From contig NZ_CP133020.1 in the NCBI RefSeq assembly GCF_030866825.1, positions 2,356,001-2,420,000 of the forward strand: a stretch of 64,000 nt of DNA, in the 5' to 3' direction. Position 1 is the first letter of the stretch. The number at the start of each line of letters is the position of its first letter. The notes below the pieces were generated by a model. It made no database searches. It saw only the letters and a program-made list of their open reading frames with translations, and was not told the DNA's origin. This stretch comes from Rathayibacter sp. SW19 (GTDB taxonomy: Bacteria; Actinomycetota; Actinomycetes; Actinomycetales; Microbacteriaceae). Of the stretch, positions 18,599-28,390 are shown one piece after another. The position numbers and the translations under genes were made by a program.

Positions 18599-19018
18599 TT
18601 ATTCTGCGGCGTTGATTTGGGCGATCTTCGAGAGCAACCCGCTGATGAATCCCGATGAATCGTCCGTGGACAGGGTAGCCGCCGCATCGGCGGCTTCTGA
18701 GATGGCGACACCGGTGGGCACCTCGTCGTTGTACAGCAGTTCCCACACGCCGATCCGAATGATCGCCCGATCCACGGCGGGCATCCGCGACAACGTCCAG
18801 CCCTGCGCGTAGGTCTCGATAAGTTCGTCGATCTCCACGAGGTGATCTTGCACGCCGTCGACGATTTCCCTGGCGTACAGCCAGGACGCGGCACGTGCGG
18901 GCTCACTCGCTGCGCGCTCGGCCTCTGCGGCGAGAATGCTCGCGACTGGCGCCTGGCGCACATCCGCCGAATACAGGATGTCCAGCGCCCGCTTGCGAGC
19001 CTTGGTGCGAGCGCTCAC
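18599..19018 (-). CDS. nusB: transcription antitermination factor NusB
   Basis: NusB pairs with NusE (S10) on boxA of rRNA transcripts. The 139-residue all-helical protein begins SARTKARKRALDILYSADVR, the typical RNA-binding first helix, and retains LYNDEVPTGVAISEAADAA near the C-terminus. Its GTG start shares one base with the efp TAG stop (TAGTG), implying coupled translation. Confidence 0.95.
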   Translation of the reverse strand: MSARTKARKRALDILYSADVRQAPVASILAAEAERAASEPARAASWLYAREIVDGVQDHLVEIDELIETYAQGWTLSRMPAVDRAIIRIGVWELLYNDEVPTGVAISEAADAAATLSTDDSSGFISGLLSKIAQINAAE

Positions 19019-19581
19019 TAGTCGTTGACACGGCTGAGGTAGTCGCCGGTGCGGGTGTCGACCTTGACCTTGGTGCCGGTCTCCAGGAACAGCGGAACTT
19101 GGATCTCGTGCCCGGTTTCAACGGTCGCCGGCTTGGTGCCGCCCGTTGAGCGGTCGCCTTGCAATCCTGGCTCCGTGTAGGTGATCTCCAGCACGACGGA
19201 TGCTGGGAGTTCGACATACAGTGGGTTGCCGTTGTTCAGAGCGATCGTGACGGGCTGGTTCTCGAGCATGAAATTGGCGGCATCCCCGACCGTCGCCGCT
19301 TGCACGGTCAACTGGTCGTAGTCGGCGGAGTCCATGAAGACGAAGCTGTCGCCGTCCTTGTACAGGTACTGGAAGTCGCGTCGATCGACGTTTTCGAACT
19401 CGAGTTTCGCGCCTGCGTTGTAGGTGCGGTCGACGGTTTTGCCGCTGACGACGTTTTTGAGCTTGGTGCGCACGAAGGCGCCGCCTTTGCCCGGCTTGAC
19501 GTGCTGGAACTCGATGACGGTCCAGAGCTGACCGTCGATGGAGAGGACAGCGCCGTTGCGGATGTCTGCGGTTGATGCCAT
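19018..19581 (-). CDS. efp: elongation factor P
   Basis: EF-P relieves ribosome stalling at polyproline stretches. The 187 residues show three beta-barrel domains. The tip loop HVKPGKGGAFVRTK carries Lys32, the position modified in other bacteria. I see no epmA or earP modification gene nearby, in line with the PGKGGA-type loop of actinobacteria, where the lysine may remain unmodified (inference). An in-frame ATG begins MASTADIRNG. Confidence 0.96.
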   Translation of the reverse strand: MASTADIRNGAVLSIDGQLWTVIEFQHVKPGKGGAFVRTKLKNVVSGKTVDRTYNAGAKLEFENVDRRDFQYLYKDGDSFVFMDSADYDQLTVQAATVGDAANFMLENQPVTIALNNGNPLYVELPASVVLEITYTEPGLQGDRSTGGTKPATVETGHEIQVPLFLETGTKVKVDTRTGDYLSRVND

Positions 19582-19663
19582 AGGGATGTAATCCGTTCAG
19601 ATGAGGGAATGACAGGTCGCACGCGGAGTGTCAACGCGTCTAGGCCCCCAAAGATTCTAGTTG

Positions 19664-20101
19664 TCAGGCGAGGATTCGGCGAATGGCCGCTAGTGCGAGC
19701 CGGTACGAATCCAGTCCGAACCCGGCGATGACGCCCGTCGAAACCGCGCTGATCACGCTGACGTGCCGGAATTCCTCCCGGGCGTGCGGGTTGGAGATGT
19801 GCACCTCGATGACGATGCCTCCTGCCGATGTCACGAGCGACACGGCGTCACGCAGTGCGTATGAATAATGGGTCCAGGCGCCGGCGTTCAGGATGACGGG
19901 AATGGCGGCGTCAGCAGCCTCATACAACCAGCCGAGTAGCTCCGCCTCGGCATCCGTCTGGCGCAGATCGATCTGCGTGTCGACCGCATCCGCCTGGAGC
20001 ATCGTGTGGAGGTCAGCAAGGCTGTGAGCCCCGTAAATGTCTGTTTCGCGGGTGCCGAGGCGTCCGAGATTCGGGCCGTTCAGAACGAGAACTGTGCTCA
20101 T
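19664..20101 (-). CDS. aroQ: 3-dehydroquinate dehydratase, type II
   Basis: It dehydrates 3-dehydroquinate in the shikimate pathway. Starting at ATG 20101 gives 145 residues beginning STVLVLNGPNLGRLGTRE with the catalytic Tyr in DIYG; ATG 20107 would add two residues, and neither has a strong Shine-Dalgarno. The core LNAGAWTHYSYALRDA and the HISNPHAREEFRH segment, with the active-site histidine, are complete. It lies 22 bp after aroB, and efp follows 82 bp downstream. Confidence 0.95.
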   Translation of the reverse strand: MSTVLVLNGPNLGRLGTRETDIYGAHSLADLHTMLQADAVDTQIDLRQTDAEAELLGWLYEAADAAIPVILNAGAWTHYSYALRDAVSLVTSAGGIVIEVHISNPHAREEFRHVSVISAVSTGVIAGFGLDSYRLALAAIRRILA

Positions 20102-20123
20102 GGGCATTCAGCCTAGCGGTCGT

Positions 20124-21203
20124 CTATGAAGCGATCTCTTGGTACGCCGCGAACAGAAGGCTCGGCTCAGGCGCGGTCAGAACGGTGGGTCGGGCGATGT
20201 CATCGAGCACGATGAAGCGCAGCATGCTCCCGCGAGTCTTCTTGTCTCGCTGCATCGTCGCGAGCAGCGACTGCCACCTGTTCGCCGGATACGTTGTCGG
20301 CAACGAAAGTGACGTGAGGATGCTGCGGTGCCTGTCCACGACGGCATCCGACAGTCGTCCGTTGAGCCTCGCCAGTTCGGCCGCGTACATCATGCCGACA
20401 GACACTGCAGCGCCGTGCCGCCATTGATACCGCTCACCGTGTTCGATCGCATGCCCGAGCGTGTGCCCGTAGTTGAGGATCTCGCGCAACCCGTGCTCGG
20501 TGAAATCCTCACCGACCACCCGTGCTTTGATGCCGATCGAGTGTTCGACGAGTCGGCGGAATTCCGGAGTCGTCGGATCGGTGGCGGTGTCCAGATCGCG
20601 CTCGATGATGTCGAGGATTTCCGGCTCCGCGATGAAGCCGTATTTGACGACTTCTCCGAAGCCGGCCAGGATCTCGTTTCGCGGAAGGCTGGTGAGCGTG
20701 TCCAGGTCGGCCACGACGGCGCTCGGAGCGTAGAAGGCGCCGACAAGGTTCTTGCCTTCCGCCGTGTTGATACCGGTCTTGCCCCCGACTGCGGCGTCGA
20801 CCATTCCGAGCAGCGTTGTCGGAACCTGAATCAGGCGCACGCCGCGCAGCCAGGTGGCCGCCACGAAGCCGGCCAGGTCAGTGACGGCTCCCCCGCCGAA
20901 CCCGATCACGGCGTCGGTGCGGGTGAAGTCGGCCTGGCCCATGATCTGCCAGCAGAACGCGGCCACTTCCACCCGTTTGGCCGCTTCAGCATCCGGCACC
21001 TCAGCGAGCAGCACCTGGTAACGGTCGGCGAGCGAATCGCGCAGTTCGGCGGCCGCCAGTCCGAGCACCGGCGGGTGAACGATCAGCACGCGCGCGACAT
21101 CCGGCCCGATCACAGCTGCGAGCTCCAGGCGCAGTCCGGCACCGATCGTGACGTTGTACGGATTCGTGCCGGGGACGGTGATCTGCGTTACGGGGTCTGT
21201 CAT
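20124..21203 (-). CDS. aroB: 3-dehydroquinate synthase
   Basis: It converts DAHP to 3-dehydroquinate using NAD and a divalent metal. The 359 residues (ATG at 21203) include the NAD-binding segment AVIGFGGGAVTDLAGFVAA, VGGKTGIN and the metal-ligand motif ILNYGHTLGHAIE with a further His in RHGAAVSVGM. The ATG overlaps the aroK stop by 4 bp. Confidence 0.97.
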   Translation of the reverse strand: MTDPVTQITVPGTNPYNVTIGAGLRLELAAVIGPDVARVLIVHPPVLGLAAAELRDSLADRYQVLLAEVPDAEAAKRVEVAAFCWQIMGQADFTRTDAVIGFGGGAVTDLAGFVAATWLRGVRLIQVPTTLLGMVDAAVGGKTGINTAEGKNLVGAFYAPSAVVADLDTLTSLPRNEILAGFGEVVKYGFIAEPEILDIIERDLDTATDPTTPEFRRLVEHSIGIKARVVGEDFTEHGLREILNYGHTLGHAIEHGERYQWRHGAAVSVGMMYAAELARLNGRLSDAVVDRHRSILTSLSLPTTYPANRWQSLLATMQRDKKTRGSMLRFIVLDDIARPTVLTAPEPSLLFAAYQEIAS

Positions 21204-21688
21204 GACTGCTCCTGTGCCCAATGTGTTATTTCATCGACGACGTCATCGACACGTCGATACGTCGTGTCCGTCGTGAACGCTGCCAGTCGGCGGTACAGCG
21301 GAGTTCGCTCGTCCACCAATCGCTGCCACGATGCGAGGTCGTGCACTAGCGGTCGCTTGCCGTTTGCGATGCGTTCCGCGACCGCCTCCGGTCGTATGGT
21401 CAGCAAGACGACAGCCCTGCCGCGCAACTCATTCTGCGTTCGCTGATCGAGCACCGCGCCGCCACCGAGCGATACGACCGCATGCTCACGCAACGCCGCC
21501 TCGACTGCCGACCGTTCAAGCATTCTGAAATGAGATTCACCCTGGCTGGCGAAGATCTCGGCGATCGCACCGTGATCGCGCACAATCACTGCATCTGTGT
21601 CGATGTATGCGAGTCCGAGGCGTCGGGCGAGCCGTCTGCCGACGCGGGATTTGCCCGCTGCCGGGGGCCCGATCAGAACGATACTCAC
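21200..21688 (-). CDS. aroK: shikimate kinase
   Basis: It phosphorylates shikimate with ATP. The 162 residues carry the P-loop GPPAAGKSRVGRRLA at 7-21, the shikimate-binding segment IDTDAVI near 30 and SLGGGAVLDQRT near 73, then the LID region. It overlaps both aroC and aroB by 4 bp, so the aroE-aroC-aroK-aroB-aroQ run is likely one transcript. Confidence 0.96.
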   Translation of the reverse strand: MSIVLIGPPAAGKSRVGRRLARRLGLAYIDTDAVIVRDHGAIAEIFASQGESHFRMLERSAVEAALREHAVVSLGGGAVLDQRTQNELRGRAVVLLTIRPEAVAERIANGKRPLVHDLASWQRLVDERTPLYRRLAAFTTDTTYRRVDDVVDEITHWAQEQS

Positions 21689-22920
21689 CGGTCGGTCGGC
21701 GTTGCAGAATCCTCTGCGTTGTCGATGCCTGCGCGCTGAGTGCGCAGGGTGGTGGGGATGCTGTCGAGGTAGCCCGCCAGATTGCGCCGGGTCTCAGAGA
21801 CGGCGTCGCCTCCGAATTTTTCGAGAACGGCGTTCGCCAAGACGAGGGCGACCATTGCTTCGGCGACCACACCGGCTGCGGGCACGGCGCAGACGTCGGA
21901 CCGCTGGTGATGAGCCGCCGCGGGCTCGCCCGTGGCGACGTCGACTGTGCGCAGCGAGTGCGGCACTGTTGAGATCGGCTTCATCCCGGCGCGCACCCGA
22001 AGCACGGTGCCTGTGCTCATGCCGCCTTCCGTGCCGCCTGCCCTGTCGCTGGTGCGTGCGATCTGCTCATGGTCGATGACGAGTTCGTCGTGCGCCTGCG
22101 AGCCGCGCCTGGTCGTTGTGGTGAAGCCGTCGCCGACCTCGACGCCTTTGATCGCTTGAATGCCCATCAGGGCCGCGGCGAGTTGAGAATCCAACCGTCT
22201 GTCCCAGTGCACGTGCGAGCCGAGCCCGGGCGGAACACCGTAGGCCAGCACTTCGACGACACCGCCCAGGGTGTCGCCGTCTTTGCGGGCCGCATCCACC
22301 TCGTCCACCATCGCGGCGGACGTGGCAGCGTCGAAGCAGCGCAGCGGGTCTGCATCCAAAGCGTCGACGTCGTGGGCGGTCGGCAGTACGCTGCCCTCCG
22401 GTACGCGCACCGTTCCGATCGACAGTGTGTGACTGACCAGATTGATCCCGAGCTCGCGTAAAAACGCCTTTGCGACGGCCCCGAGCGCCACCCGGGCGGC
22501 CGTCTCCCGTGCACTGGCGCGCTCGAGAATCGGCCTGGCCTCCGTGAAGCCGTATTTCTGCATCCCGGCCAGGTCGGCGTGGCCGGGCCGTGGGCGCGTG
22601 AGCAGGGCTCCCCTGCCGCCGGCGAGCTGATCGGCATCGACCGGTTCTGCGCTCATCACCTCGGTCCACTTCGGCCATTCCGTGTTGCCGATGCGCACGC
22701 TGATCGGGCTGCCAAGGCTGTAACCGTGGCGCACCCCGCTGGAGAGTGCAAGTTCATCCTGCTCGAACTTCATTCGTGCACCGCGACCGTAGCCGAGCTT
22801 GCGTCTGGCCAGATCCGCGCGAATGTCGGTGAGCGAGACGGGCACGGAAGCCGGGAGTCCCTCGAGGATTGCGATGAGTTCCGGGCCGTGAGACTCTCCG
22901 GCTGTGAGCCAACGAAGCAT
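21685..22920 (-). CDS. aroC: chorismate synthase
   Basis: It converts EPSP to chorismate using reduced FMN. The 411 residues begin MLRWLTAGESHGPEL, the family N-terminal signature, so ATG 22920 is chosen; the upstream open frame is aroE shadow. Further signatures are RGALLTRPRPGHADL and the FMN-site segment GGTEGGMSTG near residue 310. It starts 50 bp after the aroE stop. Confidence 0.97.
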   Translation of the reverse strand: MLRWLTAGESHGPELIAILEGLPASVPVSLTDIRADLARRKLGYGRGARMKFEQDELALSSGVRHGYSLGSPISVRIGNTEWPKWTEVMSAEPVDADQLAGGRGALLTRPRPGHADLAGMQKYGFTEARPILERASARETAARVALGAVAKAFLRELGINLVSHTLSIGTVRVPEGSVLPTAHDVDALDADPLRCFDAATSAAMVDEVDAARKDGDTLGGVVEVLAYGVPPGLGSHVHWDRRLDSQLAAALMGIQAIKGVEVGDGFTTTTRRGSQAHDELVIDHEQIARTSDRAGGTEGGMSTGTVLRVRAGMKPISTVPHSLRTVDVATGEPAAAHHQRSDVCAVPAAGVVAEAMVALVLANAVLEKFGGDAVSETRRNLAGYLDSIPTTLRTQRAGIDNAEDSATPTDR

Positions 22921-22970
22921 GCTTAAGATTCTGGCACAGCCGACGCCTGCTCCTCGCCGGGGCCGTGCTC

Positions 22971-23870
22971 CTACGCTATGACCTGCTGCCCGGCGGCGTC
23001 GAGGTGGACAGCCGTGAGCATCGCCGCCAGCGCGTCTCCTTCGTGTTCGAGCGGTTGCAGCGGGTCGCCGTTCACAAAGATCCGCACCTGAAGCAGCGCC
23101 TGGTGCACGAGCATGGCCAGGCCGGAAATCACCTGCCCGCCCACACTGCGCCAGCGCTCTGCGAGCAGACTCGGCCACGGGTCGTAGGCCACATCGAGCA
23201 ACAGGGCACGCACCCGCAGCTCAACGGGGAACTCCACGCCAGCGTCCGCGCCTCCCGGCAGTGTTCCGATCACGAGCTCCGCATCCGATTCGGGAGTGAC
23301 CCCGCCGGGCCGTCTGATTTCGATGGCAAGGCCGAGTTCGCGTGCAAGCGGCCGGAGCGCGGCCGCGTGGTCGGGGTTGCGGGCCCAGACGATGACACGT
23401 TCGGCGCCGAGTTCCGCGGCTGCCGCGACCGCTGAGGCAGCGGTCGCCCCAGAACCGAGCACGTGCACGAGAGTGACGCTGCCGATTGCAGCAGCATGCA
23501 GCGCGCGCACGATGCCGGCGACATCCGTGTTGAAGCCGCTGAGAATTGCTGCAGTTTCGTACGATCCATCTCTCGTCTCGGGTCGATCGAACAGAATGGT
23601 GTTCGCTGATCCGGTCAGCCGGGCAACCCGATCCAGCGAGCTCACCAGCGGAATGGCGCTGTGCTTGAGCGGCATCGTCAAAGACAGACCGCGCCACTCT
23701 GGGCCGCGTGACGCAACGAAGTCTGCCAGTTCGGCCGCCTTTACCTCGACGGCCCGGTAGCTCCACGGCAGCCCCAGAACGGCGTACGCCGCGCGATGCA
23801 GCGCCGGTGACTGCGAGTGTGCGATCGGTGATCCGAGCACGGCCAACGAGCGCTCACTTGCAGTAGGCAT
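22971..23870 (-). CDS. aroE: shikimate dehydrogenase (NADP-dependent)
   Basis: It reduces 3-dehydroshikimate to shikimate. Starting at ATG 23870 gives 299 residues with the substrate site LGSPIAHSQSPALHRAAY near the N-terminus, the catalytic Lys in LSLTMPLKHSA, and a nucleotide-binding loop VLGSGATAASAVAA. The start lies inside the end of mltG (17-bp overlap). One C-terminal Gln/Ala stretch is slightly longer than in typical 270-residue members. Confidence 0.95.
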   Translation of the reverse strand: MPTASERSLAVLGSPIAHSQSPALHRAAYAVLGLPWSYRAVEVKAAELADFVASRGPEWRGLSLTMPLKHSAIPLVSSLDRVARLTGSANTILFDRPETRDGSYETAAILSGFNTDVAGIVRALHAAAIGSVTLVHVLGSGATAASAVAAAAELGAERVIVWARNPDHAAALRPLARELGLAIEIRRPGGVTPESDAELVIGTLPGGADAGVEFPVELRVRALLLDVAYDPWPSLLAERWRSVGGQVISGLAMLVHQALLQVRIFVNGDPLQPLEHEGDALAAMLTAVHLDAAGQQVIA

Positions 23871-25200
23871 CGTTTGCAGCACTCTCGTTGCACCACTTCT
23901 GCAGCTGCGCGACGGCGGCTTCCTGTTCTGCCAGCGTTGTCGAGAACACGGTGTCACCGGTTTGCAGATTGACGGCGACGAAGTACAGCCACGGCCCCGG
24001 TGTCGGATTCAGCGCAGCCTTGATCGACACATCGCCCGGGTTGCTGATCGGGCCGATCGGCAACCCCTGATGCACATAGGTGTTGTACAGATTCGCCGCG
24101 TCGGCACGCTCGGCATCAGTGGTGAACACCCGCTGCACGCCGGCGCCGTATGCGACCGTCGCGTCGGACTGGAGCAGCATCCCCTGATCCAGCCGATTCT
24201 GAAACACACGAGCGACCTTGGCGGCGTCCCCAGCCTTCGGACCGGCCTCCTTCTGCACGATCGAAGCCAGCACGACCGTCTTCCAGCGATCTGCCGCGGG
24301 CACGCCGTCGGCGTCGAGCGCGGTGAAGCTGCGATCGACCATCGTCTTCAGTACGTCGTTCGCCGTGATGCCGGGATCGAACGTATAGGTCGCGGGGAAC
24401 AGGAATCCTTCGAGCGACTTGGCCTGTGAAGGGAGCCCGAAGGCAGCGGGATTGGCCGCAGCCGACTGCAGGTCGGTCAGCGGAATCGACGTGGCCTTCG
24501 CGACGCTGGCCAGGATGTCCGCTTCGGTCGTTCCCTCCGGAATCGCAACCGTGCGTTGAAGCTTGTTCTTCGGGTCCTGTAGTGCTGCGAGAGCGGCCTT
24601 CGCACTCATCTGCTTCTTCAGTGCGTACACTCCTGGCTGGAACACCGGGTCTGGCTTGGTCTTCAGCAGCAGGCTGTAGAAGGCGTCAGCAGTCTTCACG
24701 ACACCGGCCTTGTACAGCGTGGTCGCGACGTTGCTGCCCATGTCACCGTCCTTGATGCTGATCGTCACCGAGCCGGTGCCCTGGCCGGTGTAGTCGTTCG
24801 GCTCGGTAATGTTGAGCACCTTCAGCACCTCTGGTTGGAAGGTGAACCACACGTAGGCGCCGGCTCCACCGAACAGACCCAGAATTACGACGATCACGAT
24901 CGTGACAGTCAGCCAGCGCCGTCGCTTCTTGGGCTTGACCGGTTTCTGCTGGTTCGGGTAGTCCTCGTGCGACCAGCCCAGGGTCGCCTGGTGGGCGCGT
25001 CGCGCGGCGGCATCGCGAGCCTCGCGCCGCGTCGTCGGTTGTGGCACGGTGTCGCTGCTATCGAATTGCGGTCCCGTGCCCAGCAGTGTGCCGAGCAAGT
25101 CAGGCTCGCCGGCGGGGTTGCCTGACGCATCCGCCGCCGGATCGGTTGCACGCGGCTTCACGGCGTCGACGGCCTCGTCTGATGAATGACTGGGGGTCAC
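23854..25200 (-). CDS. mltG: endolytic murein transglycosylase MltG (YceG-like)
   Basis: A membrane-anchored lytic transglycosylase that cuts nascent glycan strands. GTG 25200 gives 448 residues: a disordered acidic cytoplasmic N-terminus (1-90), one membrane helix at about 97-118, then the extracellular YceG domain. The catalytic-region segment ASIVQKEAG keeps the invariant Glu, followed by VFQNRLDQGMLLQSD. The GTGA start overlaps the ruvX stop by 4 bp, the usual actinobacterial alaS-ruvX-mltG-aroE order. Confidence 0.94.
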   Translation of the reverse strand: MTPSHSSDEAVDAVKPRATDPAADASGNPAGEPDLLGTLLGTGPQFDSSDTVPQPTTRREARDAAARRAHQATLGWSHEDYPNQQKPVKPKKRRRWLTVTIVIVVILGLFGGAGAYVWFTFQPEVLKVLNITEPNDYTGQGTGSVTISIKDGDMGSNVATTLYKAGVVKTADAFYSLLLKTKPDPVFQPGVYALKKQMSAKAALAALQDPKNKLQRTVAIPEGTTEADILASVAKATSIPLTDLQSAAANPAAFGLPSQAKSLEGFLFPATYTFDPGITANDVLKTMVDRSFTALDADGVPAADRWKTVVLASIVQKEAGPKAGDAAKVARVFQNRLDQGMLLQSDATVAYGAGVQRVFTTDAERADAANLYNTYVHQGLPIGPISNPGDVSIKAALNPTPGPWLYFVAVNLQTGDTVFSTTLAEQEAAVAQLQKWCNESAANDAYCK

Positions 25201-25670
25201 GATGTCGGTCCTATGGTCGGGGTCACGAGAATCCCTGGGAGCTTCCCGCTGACACGCTCCATGTCGAGCGCTTGTTCCAGAATCACCGTAGCCGCTGCTT
25301 GGTCGATTACGCTCCGAGAATTCTTCGTGTTCCGTCCGGATGCGCGCAGCGCAGACTGGGCCGAGACCGTCGAGAGCCGTTCGTCCACCAGCCGAACCGG
25401 TACGCTGACCGCGTCGGCGAGCAGGCGAGCAAAATCCGCGGCATCGTCCGTCGACGCCGTATGCGAACCCGACAGTGAAAGCGGGAGGCCGACGATGATC
25501 TCGATGGCCTCGCATCCCTCGGCAATCTCACGAATTCGTGCGCGATCTGCGCCGTCACGTGATCGTGGAACAGTCTCGACGGGAAGCGCAAAGACACCGT
25601 GCGGGTCGCTCTTGCTCACCCCGATGCGGACCTTTCCGACGTCGACGCCGACTCGCGTTCCTTGCCGCAT
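25197..25670 (-). CDS. ruvX: RuvX/YqgF putative Holliday junction resolvase / pre-16S rRNA nuclease
   Basis: An RNase H-fold nuclease; in E. coli YqgF takes part in 16S rRNA 5' maturation, while the resolvase name is historical. The 157 residues contain the first catalytic Asp in VGVDVGKVRIGVSKSD, the Glu strand in VGLPLSLSG, and DERLSTVSAQ with a late Asp in SVIDQAAATVIL. It starts 4 bp after the alaS stop and overlaps mltG. Confidence 0.93.
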   Translation of the reverse strand: MRQGTRVGVDVGKVRIGVSKSDPHGVFALPVETVPRSRDGADRARIREIAEGCEAIEIIVGLPLSLSGSHTASTDDAADFARLLADAVSVPVRLVDERLSTVSAQSALRASGRNTKNSRSVIDQAAATVILEQALDMERVSGKLPGILVTPTIGPTS

Positions 25671-25674
25671 CGCG

Positions 25675-28332
25675 CTACCCGGCGACGGCTTCCGTCAGCG
25701 CAGCCAGTGCTGCAGGAATCGCCTCAGGGTCTGTGCCGCCGCCCTGCGCCAGGTCGGCCTTGCCGCCGCCGCCGCCGCCCAGGATTCCGGCGGCCGTCTT
25801 CGCAAGCGGGCCTGCGGCCACACCGGCGTCGCGCGCAGCCTTGTTGGAGGCCACGATGATCACCGGCTTGCCTGAGGTGATCGCCGCAATTGCAACGAGC
25901 GCCGGATCGCTACCGAGCCGCTCTCGAACGGTGGTTGCCAGAATCCGCGCTTCGTCTGCCGAGCCGAGCGCGCCGACATTCTCAGCAACCACACGGATCT
26001 CTCCCAGGCGCTGGGTGGTCTGAAGCAGAGCGGGCACACGATCGAGAACGGCGCGGGCTTCGAACGCGGCAATCTTCTTCTCAGCGGACTTCAGGCTGGA
26101 AACGAGTTCTGCGATGCGCTCGGGTAGCTGCTCTCGCGGGGTCCTCAGCGAACTGCTGAGCTGTGACACGAGCGCCCGCTCTGCCGCGAGATCACGGAAG
26201 GCCTCGATGCCGACCAATGACTCGACACGGCGGTTGGTCGACCCGACAGAAGACTCGCTCACCAGATTGATCATTCCGATCTCGGCACTGGAGGCGACGT
26301 GCGTGCCCGCGCAGAGTTCGCGAGACCAGGGGCCGCCGATATCCACGACGCGCACCCGATCGCCGTACTTCTCGCCGAACAATGCCATGGCTCCGAGCGC
26401 CTTCGCCTCGTCGAGCGGCAGTTCGCGGGTCGTCACCTGGAGGTTGTCCCGGATGGCGTTGTTGGAAATGTCTTCGATCTCGCTGCGGGTTTCGGCGGAC
26501 AGCGGCTGATTCCAGGAGAAGTCCAGGCGCAGATACCCGGCTTTGTTGTACGAGCCGGACTGGTGCGCATTCGGGCCGAGGATCTGGCGCAGCGCGGCGT
26601 GGATGATGTGCGTGCCGGAGTGGGCTTGGCGTGCTCCTCGACGGTAGTCGGCATCGACAACACTGGTTGCCCGGTCGTCGAGTCCGACTTCTCCCTGCGT
26701 CACCTGCACGGTGTGGCTGATCAAGCCCTTGATCGGCTTCTGGACATCGAGCACTTCGAGCTCGTAGCCGGGGCCGACGATGAGCCCGACGTCGGCGTCC
26801 TGCCCGCCGGCTTCGGCGTATAGCGCCGTCTCGGCGAGGATGACTTCTGCGATGTCGCCGGCAACCGCGCGTGGGACCGCCACCCCGTCGACGATGATGC
26901 CGAGCACCCGGGATTCCGTCTGCAGGTCGGTGTAGCCCGTGAAGACGGTCTCACCGAGTGCGCGGAACGCGCTGTACACCGAAAGGTCGGCCAGCGCTCG
27001 TTTCTTGGCACGAGCATCCGCCTTCGCTCGAGCGCGCTGGTCTGCCATCAGCGCGTCGAACGCGGCCCGATCCACGGTGAGGCCCGCCTCCTCGGCCATC
27101 TCCAGGGTCAGGTCGATCGGAAAGCCGTACGTGTCGTGCAGGAGGAAAGCCGTGTCCCCGGCCAATTCCGTTTGACCTGCCTTCTGAGAGTTGGACACCG
27201 CCGTGTCGAGAATGGTCGTTCCGCTGGCCAGGGTGCGCAGAAAGGTCTCTTCCTCGGCGAACGCGAGACGCGAAATCCTGTCGTAGTCTGCTTCGATGCC
27301 CGGGTATGCGGCTTTCATAGCGTCGCGCGAGGCGGCGAACAGTTGCGGGAAGGTTGCGTTCTCCACCCCCATGAGACGCATCGCGCGCACGGTGCGGCGC
27401 AGCAGGCGACGCAGAATGTAGCCACGGCCCTCGTTGGACGGGGTCACGCCATCGGACATCAGCATCAGAGCGCTTCGTACGTGATCGGCAACGACGCGAA
27501 GTCGCACGTCGTCCCCGTGATCGGCACCGTATTGCTTGTCGGCCAGCTGCGCAGCGCGGTCGAGGACAGGGCGCACCTGGTCGATCTCGTACATGTTCTC
27601 GACGCCCTGCTTGAGAAAGGCGACCCGTTCCAAGCCCATGCCCGTGTCGATGTTCTTTTTCGGAAGATCGCCGAGGATCTCGAAGTCGTTCTTGCTCGTT
27701 CCCTCTCCGCGCAGGTACTGCATGAAGACAAGGTTCCAGATCTCGACGTAGCGGTCGTCGTCCGTCGCCGGGCCACCGTCTGCGCCATATGCCGGGCCTC
27801 GATCGAAGAAGATCTCCGAACACGGGCCAGCGGGCCCTGGCTGCCCCGTCGACCAGTAGTTGCTGTCCATTCCAAGACCCTGGATGCGCTCATCCGGCAA
27901 CCCCGCGACGCGACGCCAAATCTCTCGCGCCTCGGCATCCTCGTGGTAGACGGTGACCCACAGATCGTCCGGATCAAAACCGAGCCCGCCGGCATCCTCC
28001 GCCGTGGTCAGCAGCTCCCACGCGAAGCGGATCGCCTGCTCCTTGAAGTAGTCCCCGAATGAGAAATTGCCGCACATCTGGAAGAACGTGCCGTGACGAG
28101 GGGTCTTGCCCACTTCCTCGATGTCGTTCGTCCTGATGCACTTCTGCACGCTGGTCGCTCGCGGATACGGCGCGGGCACGAGCCCGGTGAGGTACGGCAC
28201 GAACGGCACCATGCCTGCCACAGTGAACAGCAAAGATGGGTCATCGCTGACGAGCGACGCGGAGGGTACGACGGTATGGCCGCGCTCCGCGAAGAATTCA
28301 AGCCAGCGCCTGTGGATTTCGGCAGTCTGCAT
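25675..28332 (-). CDS. alaS: alanyl-tRNA synthetase
   Basis: Class II synthetase charging tRNA-Ala, with editing. ATG 28332 gives 885 residues beginning MQTAEIHRRWLEFF. Motif 2 lies around GNFSFGDYFKEQAI near residue 80. The editing domain zinc ligands appear in AHSGTHIIHAAL and ELCAGTHV. The C-terminal oligomerisation domain ends with a glycine cluster (ILGGGGGGKADLAQGG). It heads the alaS-ruvX-mltG-aro run. Confidence 0.98.
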   Translation of the reverse strand: MQTAEIHRRWLEFFAERGHTVVPSASLVSDDPSLLFTVAGMVPFVPYLTGLVPAPYPRATSVQKCIRTNDIEEVGKTPRHGTFFQMCGNFSFGDYFKEQAIRFAWELLTTAEDAGGLGFDPDDLWVTVYHEDAEAREIWRRVAGLPDERIQGLGMDSNYWSTGQPGPAGPCSEIFFDRGPAYGADGGPATDDDRYVEIWNLVFMQYLRGEGTSKNDFEILGDLPKKNIDTGMGLERVAFLKQGVENMYEIDQVRPVLDRAAQLADKQYGADHGDDVRLRVVADHVRSALMLMSDGVTPSNEGRGYILRRLLRRTVRAMRLMGVENATFPQLFAASRDAMKAAYPGIEADYDRISRLAFAEEETFLRTLASGTTILDTAVSNSQKAGQTELAGDTAFLLHDTYGFPIDLTLEMAEEAGLTVDRAAFDALMADQRARAKADARAKKRALADLSVYSAFRALGETVFTGYTDLQTESRVLGIIVDGVAVPRAVAGDIAEVILAETALYAEAGGQDADVGLIVGPGYELEVLDVQKPIKGLISHTVQVTQGEVGLDDRATSVVDADYRRGARQAHSGTHIIHAALRQILGPNAHQSGSYNKAGYLRLDFSWNQPLSAETRSEIEDISNNAIRDNLQVTTRELPLDEAKALGAMALFGEKYGDRVRVVDIGGPWSRELCAGTHVASSAEIGMINLVSESSVGSTNRRVESLVGIEAFRDLAAERALVSQLSSSLRTPREQLPERIAELVSSLKSAEKKIAAFEARAVLDRVPALLQTTQRLGEIRVVAENVGALGSADEARILATTVRERLGSDPALVAIAAITSGKPVIIVASNKAARDAGVAAGPLAKTAAGILGGGGGGKADLAQGGGTDPEAIPAALAALTEAVAG

Positions 28333-28390
28333 TGTGTCCGTAGTAATCGGTCGATCGGTGTGTTCGGTGGGTGAAATGTTGCTGGGTCGG